NCBI GenBank assembly: GCA_947623455.1
Contig: OX392530.1
Span: forward strand, 33,015,405-33,079,404
Source of the DNA: Mimachlamys varia
Lineage: Eukaryota > Mollusca > Bivalvia > Pectinida > Pectinidae
Direction of reading: 5' to 3'
DNA length: 64,000 bases
Shown here in pieces: positions 20,963 to 32,800 of this stretch. Made by a program: the position numbers and the translations under genes. The notes under the pieces were generated by a model, which was not told the origin of the DNA, ran no database searches, and saw nothing but the letters and a program-made list of their open reading frames with translations. Within the stretch, counting starts at the first letter, position 1; every line of letters begins with the position of its first letter.

Positions 20963-21364
20963 TTAAAGGCCCAATATACGTAACTTTCGGCAAAACTTGA
21001 AGCGAAAATCAAGCCTAATAACTAATTATGTTGATAGATTTAGTTAAGATTAACTGATATCAGCAATATTCAAGATGAATTCTTTCGCAGTTACCGGTAC
21101 AGCAGCAGTTGAAACACGGTATTTGTAAACACGCGTCCATTTCGAACCGTCTTCTACAGTATACCTTCGGTTTGTTGTTGAAGTTGGCCCCACCTGAATT
21201 ATTTTCAATTCTTTGGGGTTTTTTTGTCAAAAGTTTCCTGTTAGTTACCGCTCAGGTTTACTTCGTTTTAGGCTTATTTTTGCATGGTTATCAACTGGAT
21301 TTTTTTTTCAGAATTTTTCAGAATCACGAAAATTTCCCTGAAGTTACGTATATTGGGCCTTTAA
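20963..21364. mobile_element. 402-bp MITE with perfect 23-bp inverted ends including TTAA (piggyBac-like)
   Basis: The left end 20963-20985 begins TTAAAGGCCCAATATACGTA. The right end 21342-21364 is its exact reverse complement over 23 bp, ending GGGCCTTTAA. Both outermost tetranucleotides are TTAA, as expected of piggyBac-type TTAA target duplications, although TTAA is its own reverse complement and could instead be part of the terminal repeat. There is no transposase frame inside; the 102-codon plus-strand frame (21109-21417) crosses the right end and is not a gene. The element is non-autonomous. Confidence 0.8.
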
Positions 21365-21436
21365 TGCTCATTCATAATATTCGTAAACAATACAAACGCG
21401 GCGTTAACCCGAATTAAGTATCCACTGGCCGTTCAA

Positions 21437-21617
21437 CAGTAAAATCCTTTGTCCATAGATCATCCTCTAAAAGAAGTTAATAAAATGGTCTCAAAAGACA
21501 GATGAACTCTGAACACAGGTTCAATGAACAAGAAAGCTGAAAATGGAGGTTTATACAGTTGGTCTCTTTCCAATGTGGTCTTCTAATAGAGGTGGTCGCT
21601 CTGACAAGGTTTTACTG
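21437..21617. mobile_element. 181-bp MITE-like element with imperfect CAGTAAAA inverted ends
   Basis: The left end starts CAGTAAAATCCTTTGT and the right end finishes ACAAGGTTTTACTG. The right end in reverse complement reads CAGTAAAACCTTGT, then ACCACCTCTATTAGAAGACC, and the left arm has corresponding TCATCCTCTAAAAGAAGTTA, so the imperfect inverted repeat extends about 60 bp. CAGTRRAACCT-type ends recall pogo/Tigger elements, whose TA target duplication is present on the right (TA) but not on the left. It is old and diverged. Confidence 0.5.
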
Positions 21618-22511
21618 TAACGTTGTATAGCAGGTATAGTGGTATTTGTTTCAGTGGTTCACAATTGTCTTTGACAATGCTTTTCTAATAGAAAGTACAA
21701 GTCGAAGTGACTGATGCTGTAACTAGCCTTGTGTTCTCGTTGATCTAAATTCAATTATAATACCGCATTTGCACACCTAATCGATTTCTCTGTGTAACAC
21801 CCATGTGAAACAACGTGCACGTATATCTACTGCTGTGCTGATTCTGCTGTGAGGTTCTACCGTGTTTAATGACAAAAATAATTTTTCAGAAATAAAATAT
21901 TTGATAAGTCTACGAGATTGCACGGCGTCCGTATTAGTCCAATATCTCATGCTGTCCCGCCTCTCTATCAGACCCGACGGTAATTAAACTAACGGGAGGA
22001 AAATCAATTCAACTCCTAGCAGCTCCGGCTGGGTGCGACATGAATACTGAAACAGGTTATGTTCATTCCAAAAACTACGTCACCGAACAGTAAGGAACAT
22101 TTATGGTGTTATGTTGGTATACATTTGTAAGCCCCACAATCGGTCACAGCAGCTCCGGGCTGTTGTTGACGGTATCGTAGCCAATTGTATTGGCAAAAAA
22201 TCAAATCAACAGGAAGCACTCGACCTACACGAAATAGAAAATATCTATACAGTCAATATGCCATTTCAATTCCCCGTGATTGACCGTGAATTGTCTTGTC
22301 AGCATTTTAAATAAGTCTGGAGCCATGACTAGTTATTCTATCACCAAATCGATGGATCTGATTCTCCTGGTAGAGACAGATAGGACCTAGCCAGTGGCTT
22401 CTGGCGCAACAATTTGTAGTAAAATGACAACTCTATCATAACACTAAAACCCATTTGAATGAATGATTGTGATATCTCAATGTCCGAGGCTTAATCACAA
22501 CTTGAGTCGTT
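21618..22511. other. Non-coding stretch between MITE and SINE
   Basis: I recognise no gene, RNA or repeat. The longest frame (67 codons near 22111-22314) has no known motif. Confidence 0.5.
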
Positions 22512-22747
22512 TGGGCCGCGGTGGCCGAGTGGTTAAGGTGTTCCGACATTCTACATTATGTACAGTACCACTAGCCCTCCGCCCCTGGGTTGCGAGTTCG
22601 AATCCCACATGGGACAGTTGCCAGGTACTGACCGTAGGTCGGTGGGTTTTTTTCGGGTACTCCGGCTTTCCTCCACCTCCAAAGCCTGACACGTCCTTAA
22701 ATGACACTGGCTGTTAATAGGACGTAAAACAAAATAAATCAAACCTA
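22512..22747 (+). mobile_element. tRNA-Ser/Leu-derived SINE
   Basis: The head has a perfect A box, TGGCCGAGTGG (22522-22532), followed by TTAAGG as in Ser/Leu tRNAs. A perfect B box, GTTCGAATC, lies at 22596-22604, with a long interval as expected for a tRNA with a long variable arm. The body (about 22615-22725) contains CAGGTACTGACCGTAGGTCG, CGGGTACTCCGGCTTTCCTC and GGCTGTTAATAGGACGTAAA. I recognise this composition from molluscan SINEs but will not assign a family name without a search. The tail is A-rich (AAAACAAAATAAATCAAACC). A likely target-site duplication flanks it: ACAACTTGAGTCGTT (22497-22511) versus ACAAATTGAGTGCTT (22748-22762), 12 of 15 matching. It is transcribed by RNA polymerase III and mobilised by a partner LINE in trans. 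It is not a functional tRNA gene because the acceptor arms do not pair and it extends into a SINE body. Confidence 0.85.
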
Positions 22748-22762
22748 ACAAATTGAGTGCTT

Positions 22763-23810
22763 CATCAAGTACGTCACTATACGATAAATGCCATACCATA
22801 TGAAGCATTTCATCTAACGATTTCTCCGTAGGAAGTTTGTTTAGGTTCAGGGTATTTAGCATGTCTTTGTATAGTCGAAACCTTCATTAGAATTCTTTTC
22901 AAGTAGAAAATATTACAATGCAGTAATTTATACAGATGATGCTTTGCAATACAATGTAACAGGAAGTTATGGATATCTTTGAATTATTATAAATCATTTT
23001 GCAATTCCGTTCTACTGTTTGAATGAAAGAGCGTGTAATGTTTTTATAAGTGTGTAATTTACCCTATTATATTCGTGACCTTGCCAAGCGTATGTGACAG
23101 AGTCTAACTGATAAATATTCAAATTCACAACGAGTACCTGAAAATAAACTGAAATAAACGTCGATTTTAATATTGTATACAAGCGCGAAATTTTACCTCC
23201 GAGAAACATTAAATTTGGTCGACTGAACAATTTAATTAGGATCTGATCCTATCTACATCAATAATACAATGTGCATACATGTGTACATTTGTATATATAA
23301 CAAGAAGGAGAGAAAATCATTGTACATGTAATGTTTCTCTTCCAAAAAAAACCCCCTATACAATTGATTTGTCAAACAGCGAGTCCAATAACTGTCTATG
23401 TATCTCATTTCCTGTAATATTGTCAGTAATGGCTTGGTGTTCTCCCCCGTGTTTATGGCGAAATTGCTTATCTGTACACAGCCCGCTGTTGTTTGCACAT
23501 TTATGACGTAATACAAACAGCGGAATTCCCAGGTTTCCCTTTAACGTATCCCGTTTATGGCGTAAAAACCGAGACTGTTTTCATCGTGACAATAAAAGTT
23601 CATCGTACCATGGGCGTAATTAAAATGTCTGTATTGCTACAGTATATCTGATTGAAGTTTAGCAGTGTCTGAACTGGTGTCGTCCTGGTCTAGTATTGTA
23701 CGATGGATGAACATTTGACAACCATAACCTACATGCGAAAATCAAATAAGTGAATAGACGATCGTCATATTTTTAACTAAGTTTATTCGAAGTAAAGTAG
23801 CGATACCGGC
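22763..23810. other. Non-coding stretch left of the 49-bp array
   Basis: No recognisable gene or element. Frames are under 90 codons and lack motifs. The final 70 bp or so may contain a very decayed array unit (GAATAGACGATCGTCATATT near 23752 resembles the GTGACCATTATTGTCATACT of the array). Confidence 0.45.
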
Positions 23811-26800
23811 TACAGAACTGTAGGCAAATGTCAAATATTTTTGTATTGAATTGGTCATTATTGACATATTGTAGGAAAATGTCATAGAGTTTGGTAGTGA
23901 GGTGACCATTATTGTATTACTGTAGGTAAATGTCACAGTTTGGTAGTGAGTTGACCATTATTGTCATACTGTAGGTAAATGTCACAGTTTGGTAGTGAGG
24001 TGACCATTATTGTCATACTGTAGGTATATGTCACAGTTTGATAGTGAGTTGACCATTATTGTCATACTGTAGGTAAATGTCACAGTTTGGTAGTGAGGCG
24101 ACCATTATTGTCATACTGTAGGTATATGTCACAGTTTGGTAGTGAGGTGACCATTATTGTCATACTGTAGGTAAATGTCACAGTTTGATAGTGAGGTGAC
24201 CATTATTGTCATACTGTAGGTAAATGTGACAGTTTGATAGTGAGGTGACCATTGTTGTCATACTGTAGGTAAATGTCACAGTTTGGTAGTGAGGTGACCA
24301 TTATTGTCATACTGTAGGTAAATGTGACAGTTTGATAGTGAGGTGACCATTGTTGTCATACAGTAGGTAAATGTCACAGTTTGGTAGTGAGGTGACCATT
24401 ATTGTCATACTGTAGGTAAATGTTACAGTTTGGTAGTGAGGTGACCATTGTTGTCATACTGTAGGTAAATGTTACAGTTTGGTAGTGAGGTGACCATTGT
24501 TGTCATACTGTAGGTAAATGTCACAGTTTGATAGTGAGGTGACCATTGTTGTCATACTGTAGGTAAATGTCACAGTTTGATAGTGAGGTGACCATTATTG
24601 TCATACTGTAGGTAAATGTCACAGTTTGATAGTGAGGTGACCATTGTTGTCATACTGTAGGTAAATGTCACAGTTTGATAGTGAGGTGACCATTATTGTC
24701 ATACTGTAGGTAAATGTCACAGTTTGATAGTGAGGTGACCATTGTTGTCATACTGTAGGTAAATGTCACAGTTTGGTAGTGAGGTGACCATTATTGTCAT
24801 ACTGTAGGTAAATGTCACAGTTTGATAGTGAGGTGACCATTGTTGTCATACTGTAGGTAAATGTTACAGTTTGGTAGTGAGTTGACCATTATTGTCATAC
24901 TGTAGGTAAATGTCACAGTTTGATAGTGAGGTGATCATTATTGTCATACTGTAGGTAAATGTCACAGTTTGGTAGTGAGGTGACCATTATTGTCATACTG
25001 TAGGTAAATGTCACAGTTTGGTAGTGAGATGACCATTATTGTCATACTGTAGGTAAATGTTACAGTTTGGTAGTGAGGTGACCATTATTGTCATACTGTA
25101 GGTAAATGTCACAGTTTGGTAGTGAGGTGACCATTATTGTCATACTGTAGGTAAATGTCACAGTTTGGTAGTGAGGTGACCATTATTGTCATACAGTAGG
25201 TATATGTCACAGTTTGGTAGTGAGGTGACCATTATTGTCATACAGTAGGTAAATGTCACAGTTTGGTAGTGAGGTGACCATTATTGTCATACTGTAGGTA
25301 AATGTCACAGTTTGGTAGTGAGGTGACCATTATTGTCATACTGTAGGTAAATGTCACAGTTTGGTAGTGAGGTGACCATTATTGTCATACTGTAGGTAAA
25401 TGTCACAGTTTGGTAGTGAGGTGACCATTATTGTCATACTGTAGGTAAATGTCACAGTTTGGTAGTGAGGTGACCATTATTGTCATACTGTAGGTAAATG
25501 TCACAGTTTGATAGTGAGGTGACCATTATTGTCATACTGTAGGTAAATGTCACAGTTTGGTAGTGAGGTGACCATTATTGTCATACAGTAGGTAAATGTC
25601 ACAGTTTGGTAGTGAGGTGACCATTATTGTCATACTGTAGGTAAATGTCACAGTTTGGTAGTGAGGTGACCATTATTGTCATAGTGTAGGTATATGTCAC
25701 AGTTTGGTAGTGAGGTGACCATTATTGTATTACTGTAGGTAAATGTCACAGTTTGGTAGTGAGGTGACCATTATTGTATTACTGTAGGTAAATGTCAGTT
25801 TGGTAGTGAGGTGACCATTTTTGTATTACTGTAGGTAAATGTCACAGTTTGGTAGTGAGGTGACCATTATTGTATTACTGTAGGTAAATGTCACAGTTTG
25901 GTAGTGAGGTGACCATTATTGTATTACTGTAGGTAAATGTCACAGTTTGGTAGTGAGGTGACCATTATTGTATTACTGTAGGTAAATGTCACAGTTTGGT
26001 AGTGAGGTGACCATTATTGTATTACTGTAGGTAAATGTCACAGTTTGGTAGTGAGGTGACCATTATTGTATTACTGTAGGTAAATGTCACAGTTTGGTAG
26101 TGAGGTGACCATTATTGTATTACTGTAGGTAAATGTCACAGTTTGGTAGTGAGGTGACCATTATTGTCATACTGTAGGTAAATGTCACAGTTTGGTAGTG
26201 AGGTGACCATTATTGTATTACTGTAGGTAAATGTCAGTTTGGTAGTGAGGTGACCATTATTGTATTACTGTAGGTAAATGTCAGTTTGGTAGTGAGGTGA
26301 CCATTATTGTCATACTGTAGGGTAATGTAACAGTTTGGTAGTGAGGTGACCATTATTGTCATACTGTAGGTAAATGTCACAGTTTGGTAGTGAGGTGACC
26401 ATTGTTGTCATACAGTAGGTAAATGTTACAGTTTAGTAGTGAGGTGACCATTATTGTCATCCAGTAGGTAAATGTCACAGTTTGGTAGTGAGGTGACCAT
26501 TATTGTCATACTGTAGGTAAATGTCATATAGTTTGGTAGTGAGGTGACCATTATTGTCATACAGTAGGTAAATGTGATAGTTTGGTAGTGAGGTGACCAT
26601 TATTGTCATACTGTAGGTAAATGTGACAGTTTGGTAGTGAGGTGACCATTATTGTCATACTGTAGGTAAATGTCACAGTTTGGTAGTGAGGCGACCATTA
26701 TTGTCATACTGTAGGTAAATGTCACAGTTTGGTAGTGAGGCGACCATTATTGTCATACTGTAGGTAAATGTGACAGTTTGGTAGTGAGGTGACCATTATT

Positions 26801-29800
26801 GTCATACTGTAGGTAAATGTCAGTTTGGTAGTGAGGTGACCATTATTGTCATACTGTAGGTAAATGTCACAGTTTGGTAGTGAGGTGACCATTGTTGTCA
26901 TACTGTAGGTAAATGTTACAGTTTGGTAGTGAGGTGACCATTATTGTCATACTGTAGGTAAATGTCACAGTTTGGTAGTGAGGTGACCATTATTGTCATA
27001 CTGTAGGTAAATGTCACAGTTTGGTAGTGAGGTGACCATTATTGTCATACTGTAGGTAAATGTGACAGTTTGGTAGTGAGGTGACCATTATTGTCATACT
27101 GTAGGTAAATGTCACAGTTTGGTAGTGAGGTGACCATTATTGTCATACTGTAGGTAAATGTCACAGCATGGTAGTGAGGTGACCATTGTTGTCATACTGT
27201 AGGTAAATGTCACAGTTTGGTAGTGAGGTGACCATTATTGTCATACTGTAGGTAAATGTCATGGAGTTTGGTAGTGAGGCGACCATTATTGTCATACTGT
27301 AGGTAAATGTCACAGTTTGGTAGTGAGGTGACCATTATTGTCATACTGTAGGTAAATGTCACAGAGTTTGGTAGTGAGGTGACCATTGTTGTCATACTGT
27401 AGGTAAATGTTACACAGTTTGGTAGTGAGGTGACCATTATTGTCATACTGTAGGTAAATGTTACACAGTTTGGTAGTGAGGTGACCATTATTGTCATACT
27501 GTAGGTAAATGTTACACAGTTTGGTAGTGAGGTGACCATTGTTGTCATACTGTAGGTAAATGTCACAGTTTGGTAGTGAGGTGACCATTATTGTCATAGT
27601 GTAGGTAAATGTCACAGTTTGGTAGTGAGGTGACCATTATTGTCATACTGTAGGTAAATGTCACAGTTTGGTAGTGAGGTGACCATTATTGTCATACTGT
27701 AGGTAAATGTTACACAGTTTGGTAGTGAGGTGACCATTATTGTCATACTGTAGGTAAATGTTACACAGTTTGGTAGTGAGGTGACCATTGTTGTCATACT
27801 GTAGGTAAATGTCACAGTTTGGTAGTGAGGTGACCATTATTGTCATACTGTAGGTAAATGTTACACAGTTTGGTAGTGAGGTGACCATTGTTGTCATACT
27901 GTAGGTAAATGTCACAGTTTGGTAGTGAGGTGACCATTGTTGTCATACTGTAGGTAAATGTTACACAGTTTGGTAGTGAGGTGACCATTATTGTCATACT
28001 GTAGGTAAATGTTACACAGTTTGGTAGTGAGGTGACCATTGTTGTCATACTGTAGGTAAATGTCACAGTTTGGTAGTGAGGTGACCATTATTGTCATACT
28101 GTAGGTAAATGTCACAGTTTGGTAGTGAGGTGACCATTGTTGTCATACTGTAGGTAAATGTCACAGTTTGGTAGTGAGGTGACCATTATTGTCATAGTGT
28201 AGGTAAATGTCACAGTTTGGTAGTGAGGTGACCATTATTGTCATACTGTAGGTAAATGTCACAGTTTGGTAGTGAGGTGACCATTATTGTCATACTGTAG
28301 GTAAATGTCACAGTTTGATAGTGAGTTGACCATTATTGTCATACTGTAGGTAAATGTTACAGTTTGGTAGTGAGGTGACCATTATTGTCATACTGTAGGT
28401 AAATGTCACAGTTTGGTAGTGAGGTGACCATTATTGTCATACTGTAGGTAAATGTCACAGTTTGGTAGTGAGGTGACCATTGTTGTCATACTGTAGGTAT
28501 ATGTCACAGTTTGGTAGTGAGGTGACCATTATTGTCATAGTGTAGGTAAATGTCACAGTTTGGTAGTGAGGTGACCATTATTGTCATACTGTAGGTAAAT
28601 GTCACAGTTTGGTAGTGAGGTGACCATTATTGTCATACTGTAGGTAAATGTCACAGTTTGGTAGTGAGGTGACCATTATTGTCATACTGTAGGTAAATGT
28701 CACAGTTTGGTAGTGAGGTGACCATTATTGTCATACTGTAGGTAAATGTCATGGAGTTTGGTAGTGAGGTGACCATTATTGTCATACTGTAGGAAAATGT
28801 CACAGTTTGGTAGTGAGGTGACCATTATTGTCATACTGTAGGTAAATGTCACAGTTTGGTAGTGAGGTGACCATTATTGTCATACTGTAGGTAAATGTCA
28901 CAGTTTGGTAATGAGATGACCATTACTGTCATACTGTAGGTAAATGTCACAGTTTTGTAGTGAGGTGACCATTGTTGTCATACTGTAGGTAAATGTCACA
29001 GTTTGGTAGTGAGGTGACCATTACTGTCATACTGTAGGTTAATGTCACAGTTTGGTAGTGAGGTGACCATTATTGTCATACTGAAAGTAAATGTCACAGT
29101 TTGGTAGTGAGGTGACTATTATTGTCATACTGTAGGTATATGTCCCAGTTTGGTAGTGAGGTGACCATTGTTGTCATACTGTAGGTAAATGTCACAGTTT
29201 GGTAGTGAGGTGACCATTATTGTCATACTGTAGGTAAATGTTACAGTTTGGTAGTGAGGTGACCATTATTGTCATACTGTAGGTAAATGTTACAGTTTGG
29301 TAGTGAGGTGACCATTATTGTCATACTGTAGGTAAATGTCACAGTTTGGTAGTGAGGTGACCATTATTGTCATACTGTAGGTAAATGTCACAGTTTGGTA
29401 GTGAGGTGACCATTATTGTCATACTGTAGGTAAATGTCACAGTTTGGTAGTGAGGTGACTATTATTGTCATACTGTAGGTATATGTCCCAGTTTGGTAGT
29501 GAGGTGACCATTATTGTCATACTGTAGGTAAAGTTCATAGAGTTTGGTAGTGAGGTGACCATTATTGTCATACTGTAGGTAAATGTTACAGTTTGGTAGT
29601 GAGGTGACCATTATTGTCATACAGTAGGTAAATGTTATAGTTTGGTAGTGAGGTGACCATTATTGTCATACTGTAGGTAAATGTCACAGTTTGGTAGTGA
29701 GGTGACCATTATTGTCATACTGTAGGTAAATGTCACAGTTTGGTAGTGAGGTGACCATTATTGTCATACTGTAGGTAAAGTTCATAGAGTTTGGTAGTGA

Positions 29801-32800
29801 GGTGACCATTATTGTCATACTGTAGGTAAATGTCACAGTTTGATAGTGAGGTGACCATTATTGTCATACTGTAGGTAAATGTCACAGTTTGGTAGTGAGG
29901 TGACCATTATTGTCATACTGTAGGTAAATGTTACAGTTTGGTAGTGAGGTGACCATTATTGTATTACTGTAGGTAAATGTCACAGTTTGGTAGTGAGGTG
30001 ACCATTATTGTCATACTGTAGGTAAATGTCACAGTTTGGTAGTGAGGTGACCATTATTGTCATACTGTAGGTAAATGTCACAGTTTGGTAGTGAGGTGAC
30101 CATTATTGTCATACTGTAGGTAAATGTCACAGTTTGGTAGTGAGGTGACCATTATTGTCATCCAGTAGGTAAATGTCACAGTTTGGTAGTGAGGTGACCA
30201 TTATTGTCATACTGTAGGTAAATGTCACAGTTTGGTAGTGAGGTGACCATTATTGTCATCCAGTAGGTAAATGTCACAGTTTGGTAGTGAGGTGACCATT
30301 ATTGTCATACTGTAGGTAAATGTCACAGTTTGGTAGTGAGGTGACCATTATTGTCATACTGTAGGTAAATGTTACAGTTTGGTAGTGAGGTGACCATTAT
30401 TGTCATACTGTAGGTAAATGTCACAGTTTGGTAGTGAGGTGACCATTATTGTCATACTGTAGGTAAATGTCACAGTTTGGTAGTGAGGTGACCATTATTG
30501 TCATACTGTAGGTAAATGTCACAGTTTGGTAGTGAGGTGACCATTGTTGTCATACTGTAGGTAAATGTTACAGTTTGGTAGTGAGGTGACCATTATTGTC
30601 ATACTGTAGGTAAATGTCACAGTTTGGTAGTGAGGTGACCATTATTGTCATACTGTAGGTAAATGTCACAGTTTGGTAGTGAGGTGACCATTATTGTCAT
30701 ACTGTAGGTAAATGTCACAGTTTGGTAGTGAGGTGACCATTGTTGTCATACTGTAGGTAAATGTCACAGTTTGGTAGTGAGTTGACCATTGTTGTCATAC
30801 TGTAGGTAAATGTCACAGTTTGGTAGTGAGGTGACCATTATTGTCATACTGTAGGTAAATGTCAGTTTGGTAGTGAGGTGACCATTATTGTCATACTGTA
30901 GGTAAATGTCACAGTTTGGTAATGAGATGACCATTGTTGTCATACTGTAGGTATATGTCACAGTTTGGTAGTGAGGTGACCATTATTGTCATACTGTAGG
31001 TATATGTCACAGTTTGGTAGTGAGTTGACCATTGTTGTCATACTGTAGGTAAATGTCACAGTTTGGTAGTGAGGTGACCATTATTGTCATACTGTAGGTA
31101 TATGTCACAGTTTGGTAGTGAGTTGACCATTGTTGTCATACTGTAGGTAAATGTCACAGTTTGGTAGTGAGGTGACAATTGTTGTCATACTGTAAGTATA
31201 TGTCACAGTTTGGTAGTGAGGTGACCATTGTTGTCATACTGTAAGTATATGTCACAGTTTGGTAGTGAGGTGACCATTATTGTCATACTGTAGGTATATG
31301 TCCCAGTTTGGTAGTGAGGTGATCATTATTGTCATACTGTAGGTAAATGTCACAGTTTGATAGTGAGGTGACCATTGTTGTCATACTGTAGGTAAATGTC
31401 ACAGTTTGATAGTGAGGTGACCATTATTGTCCTACTGTAGGTAAATGTCACAGTTTGATAGTGAGGTGACCATTGTTGTCATACTGTAGGTAAATGTCAC
31501 AGTTTGATAGTGAGGTGACCATTGTTGTCATACTGTAGGTAAATGTCACAGTTTGATAGTGAGGTGACCATGGTTGTCATACTGTAGGTAAATGTCACAG
31601 TTTGATAGTGAGGTGACCATTGTTGTCATACAGTAGGTAAATGTCACAGTTTGGTAGTGAGGTGACCATTATTGTCATACTGTAGATAAATGTCATATAG
31701 TTTGGTAGTGAGGTGACCATTATTGTCATACTGTATATAAATGTCATATAGTTTGGTAGTGAGGTGACCATTATTGTCATACTGTAGGTAAATGTTACAG
31801 TTTGGTAGTGAGGTGACAATTATTGTCATACTGTAGGTAAATGTTACAGTTTGGTAGTGAGGTGACCATTATTGTCATACTGTAGGTAAATGTCACAGTT
31901 TGGTAGTGAGGTGACCATTATTGTCATACAGTAGGTAAATGTCACAGTTTGGTAGTGAGATGACCATTATTGTCATACTGTAGGTAAATGTCACAGTTTG
32001 ATAGTGAGATGACCATTATTGTCATACTGTAGGTAAATGTTACAGTTTGGTAGTGAGATGACCATTATTGTCATACTGTAGGTAAATGTCACAGTTTGAT
32101 AGTGAGATGACCATTATTGTCATACTGTAGGTAAATGTCACAGTTTGGTAGTGAGGTGACCATTATTGTCATACTGTAGGTATATGTTACAGTTTGGTAG
32201 TGAGATGACCATTATTGTCATACTGTAGGTAAATATCACAGTTTGGTAGTGAGGTGACCATTATTGTCATACTGTAGGTTAATGTCACAGTTTGGTAGTG
32301 AGGTGACCATTATTGTCATACTGTAGGTATATGTTACAGTTTGGTAGTGAGATGACCATTATTGTCATACTGTAGGTAAATATCACAGTTTGGTAGTGAG
32401 GTGACCATTATTGTCATACTGTAGGTATATGTTACAGTTTGGTAGTGAGATGACCATTATTGTCATACTGTAGGTAAATATCACAGTTTGGTAGTGAGGT
32501 GACCATTATTGTCATACTGTAGGTAAATGTCACAGTTTGGTAGTGAGGTGACCATTATTGTCATACTGTAGGTAAATGTCACAGTTTGGTAGTGAGGTGA
32601 CCATTATTGTCATACTGTAGGTAAATGTCATAGTTTGGTAGTGAGGTGACCATTATTGTCATACTGTAGGTAAATGTCACAGTTTGGTAGTGAGGTGACC
32701 ATTATTGTCATACTGTAGGTAAATGTCACAGTTTTGTAGTGAGGTGACCATTATTGTCATACTGTCGGTAAATGTCACAGTTTTGTAGTGAGGTGACCAT

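Noticed and set aside
21109..21417. 102-codon plus-strand frame as a transposase remnant of the MITE.
   Set aside because: It crosses the right inverted end into flanking DNA and has no transposase motifs.
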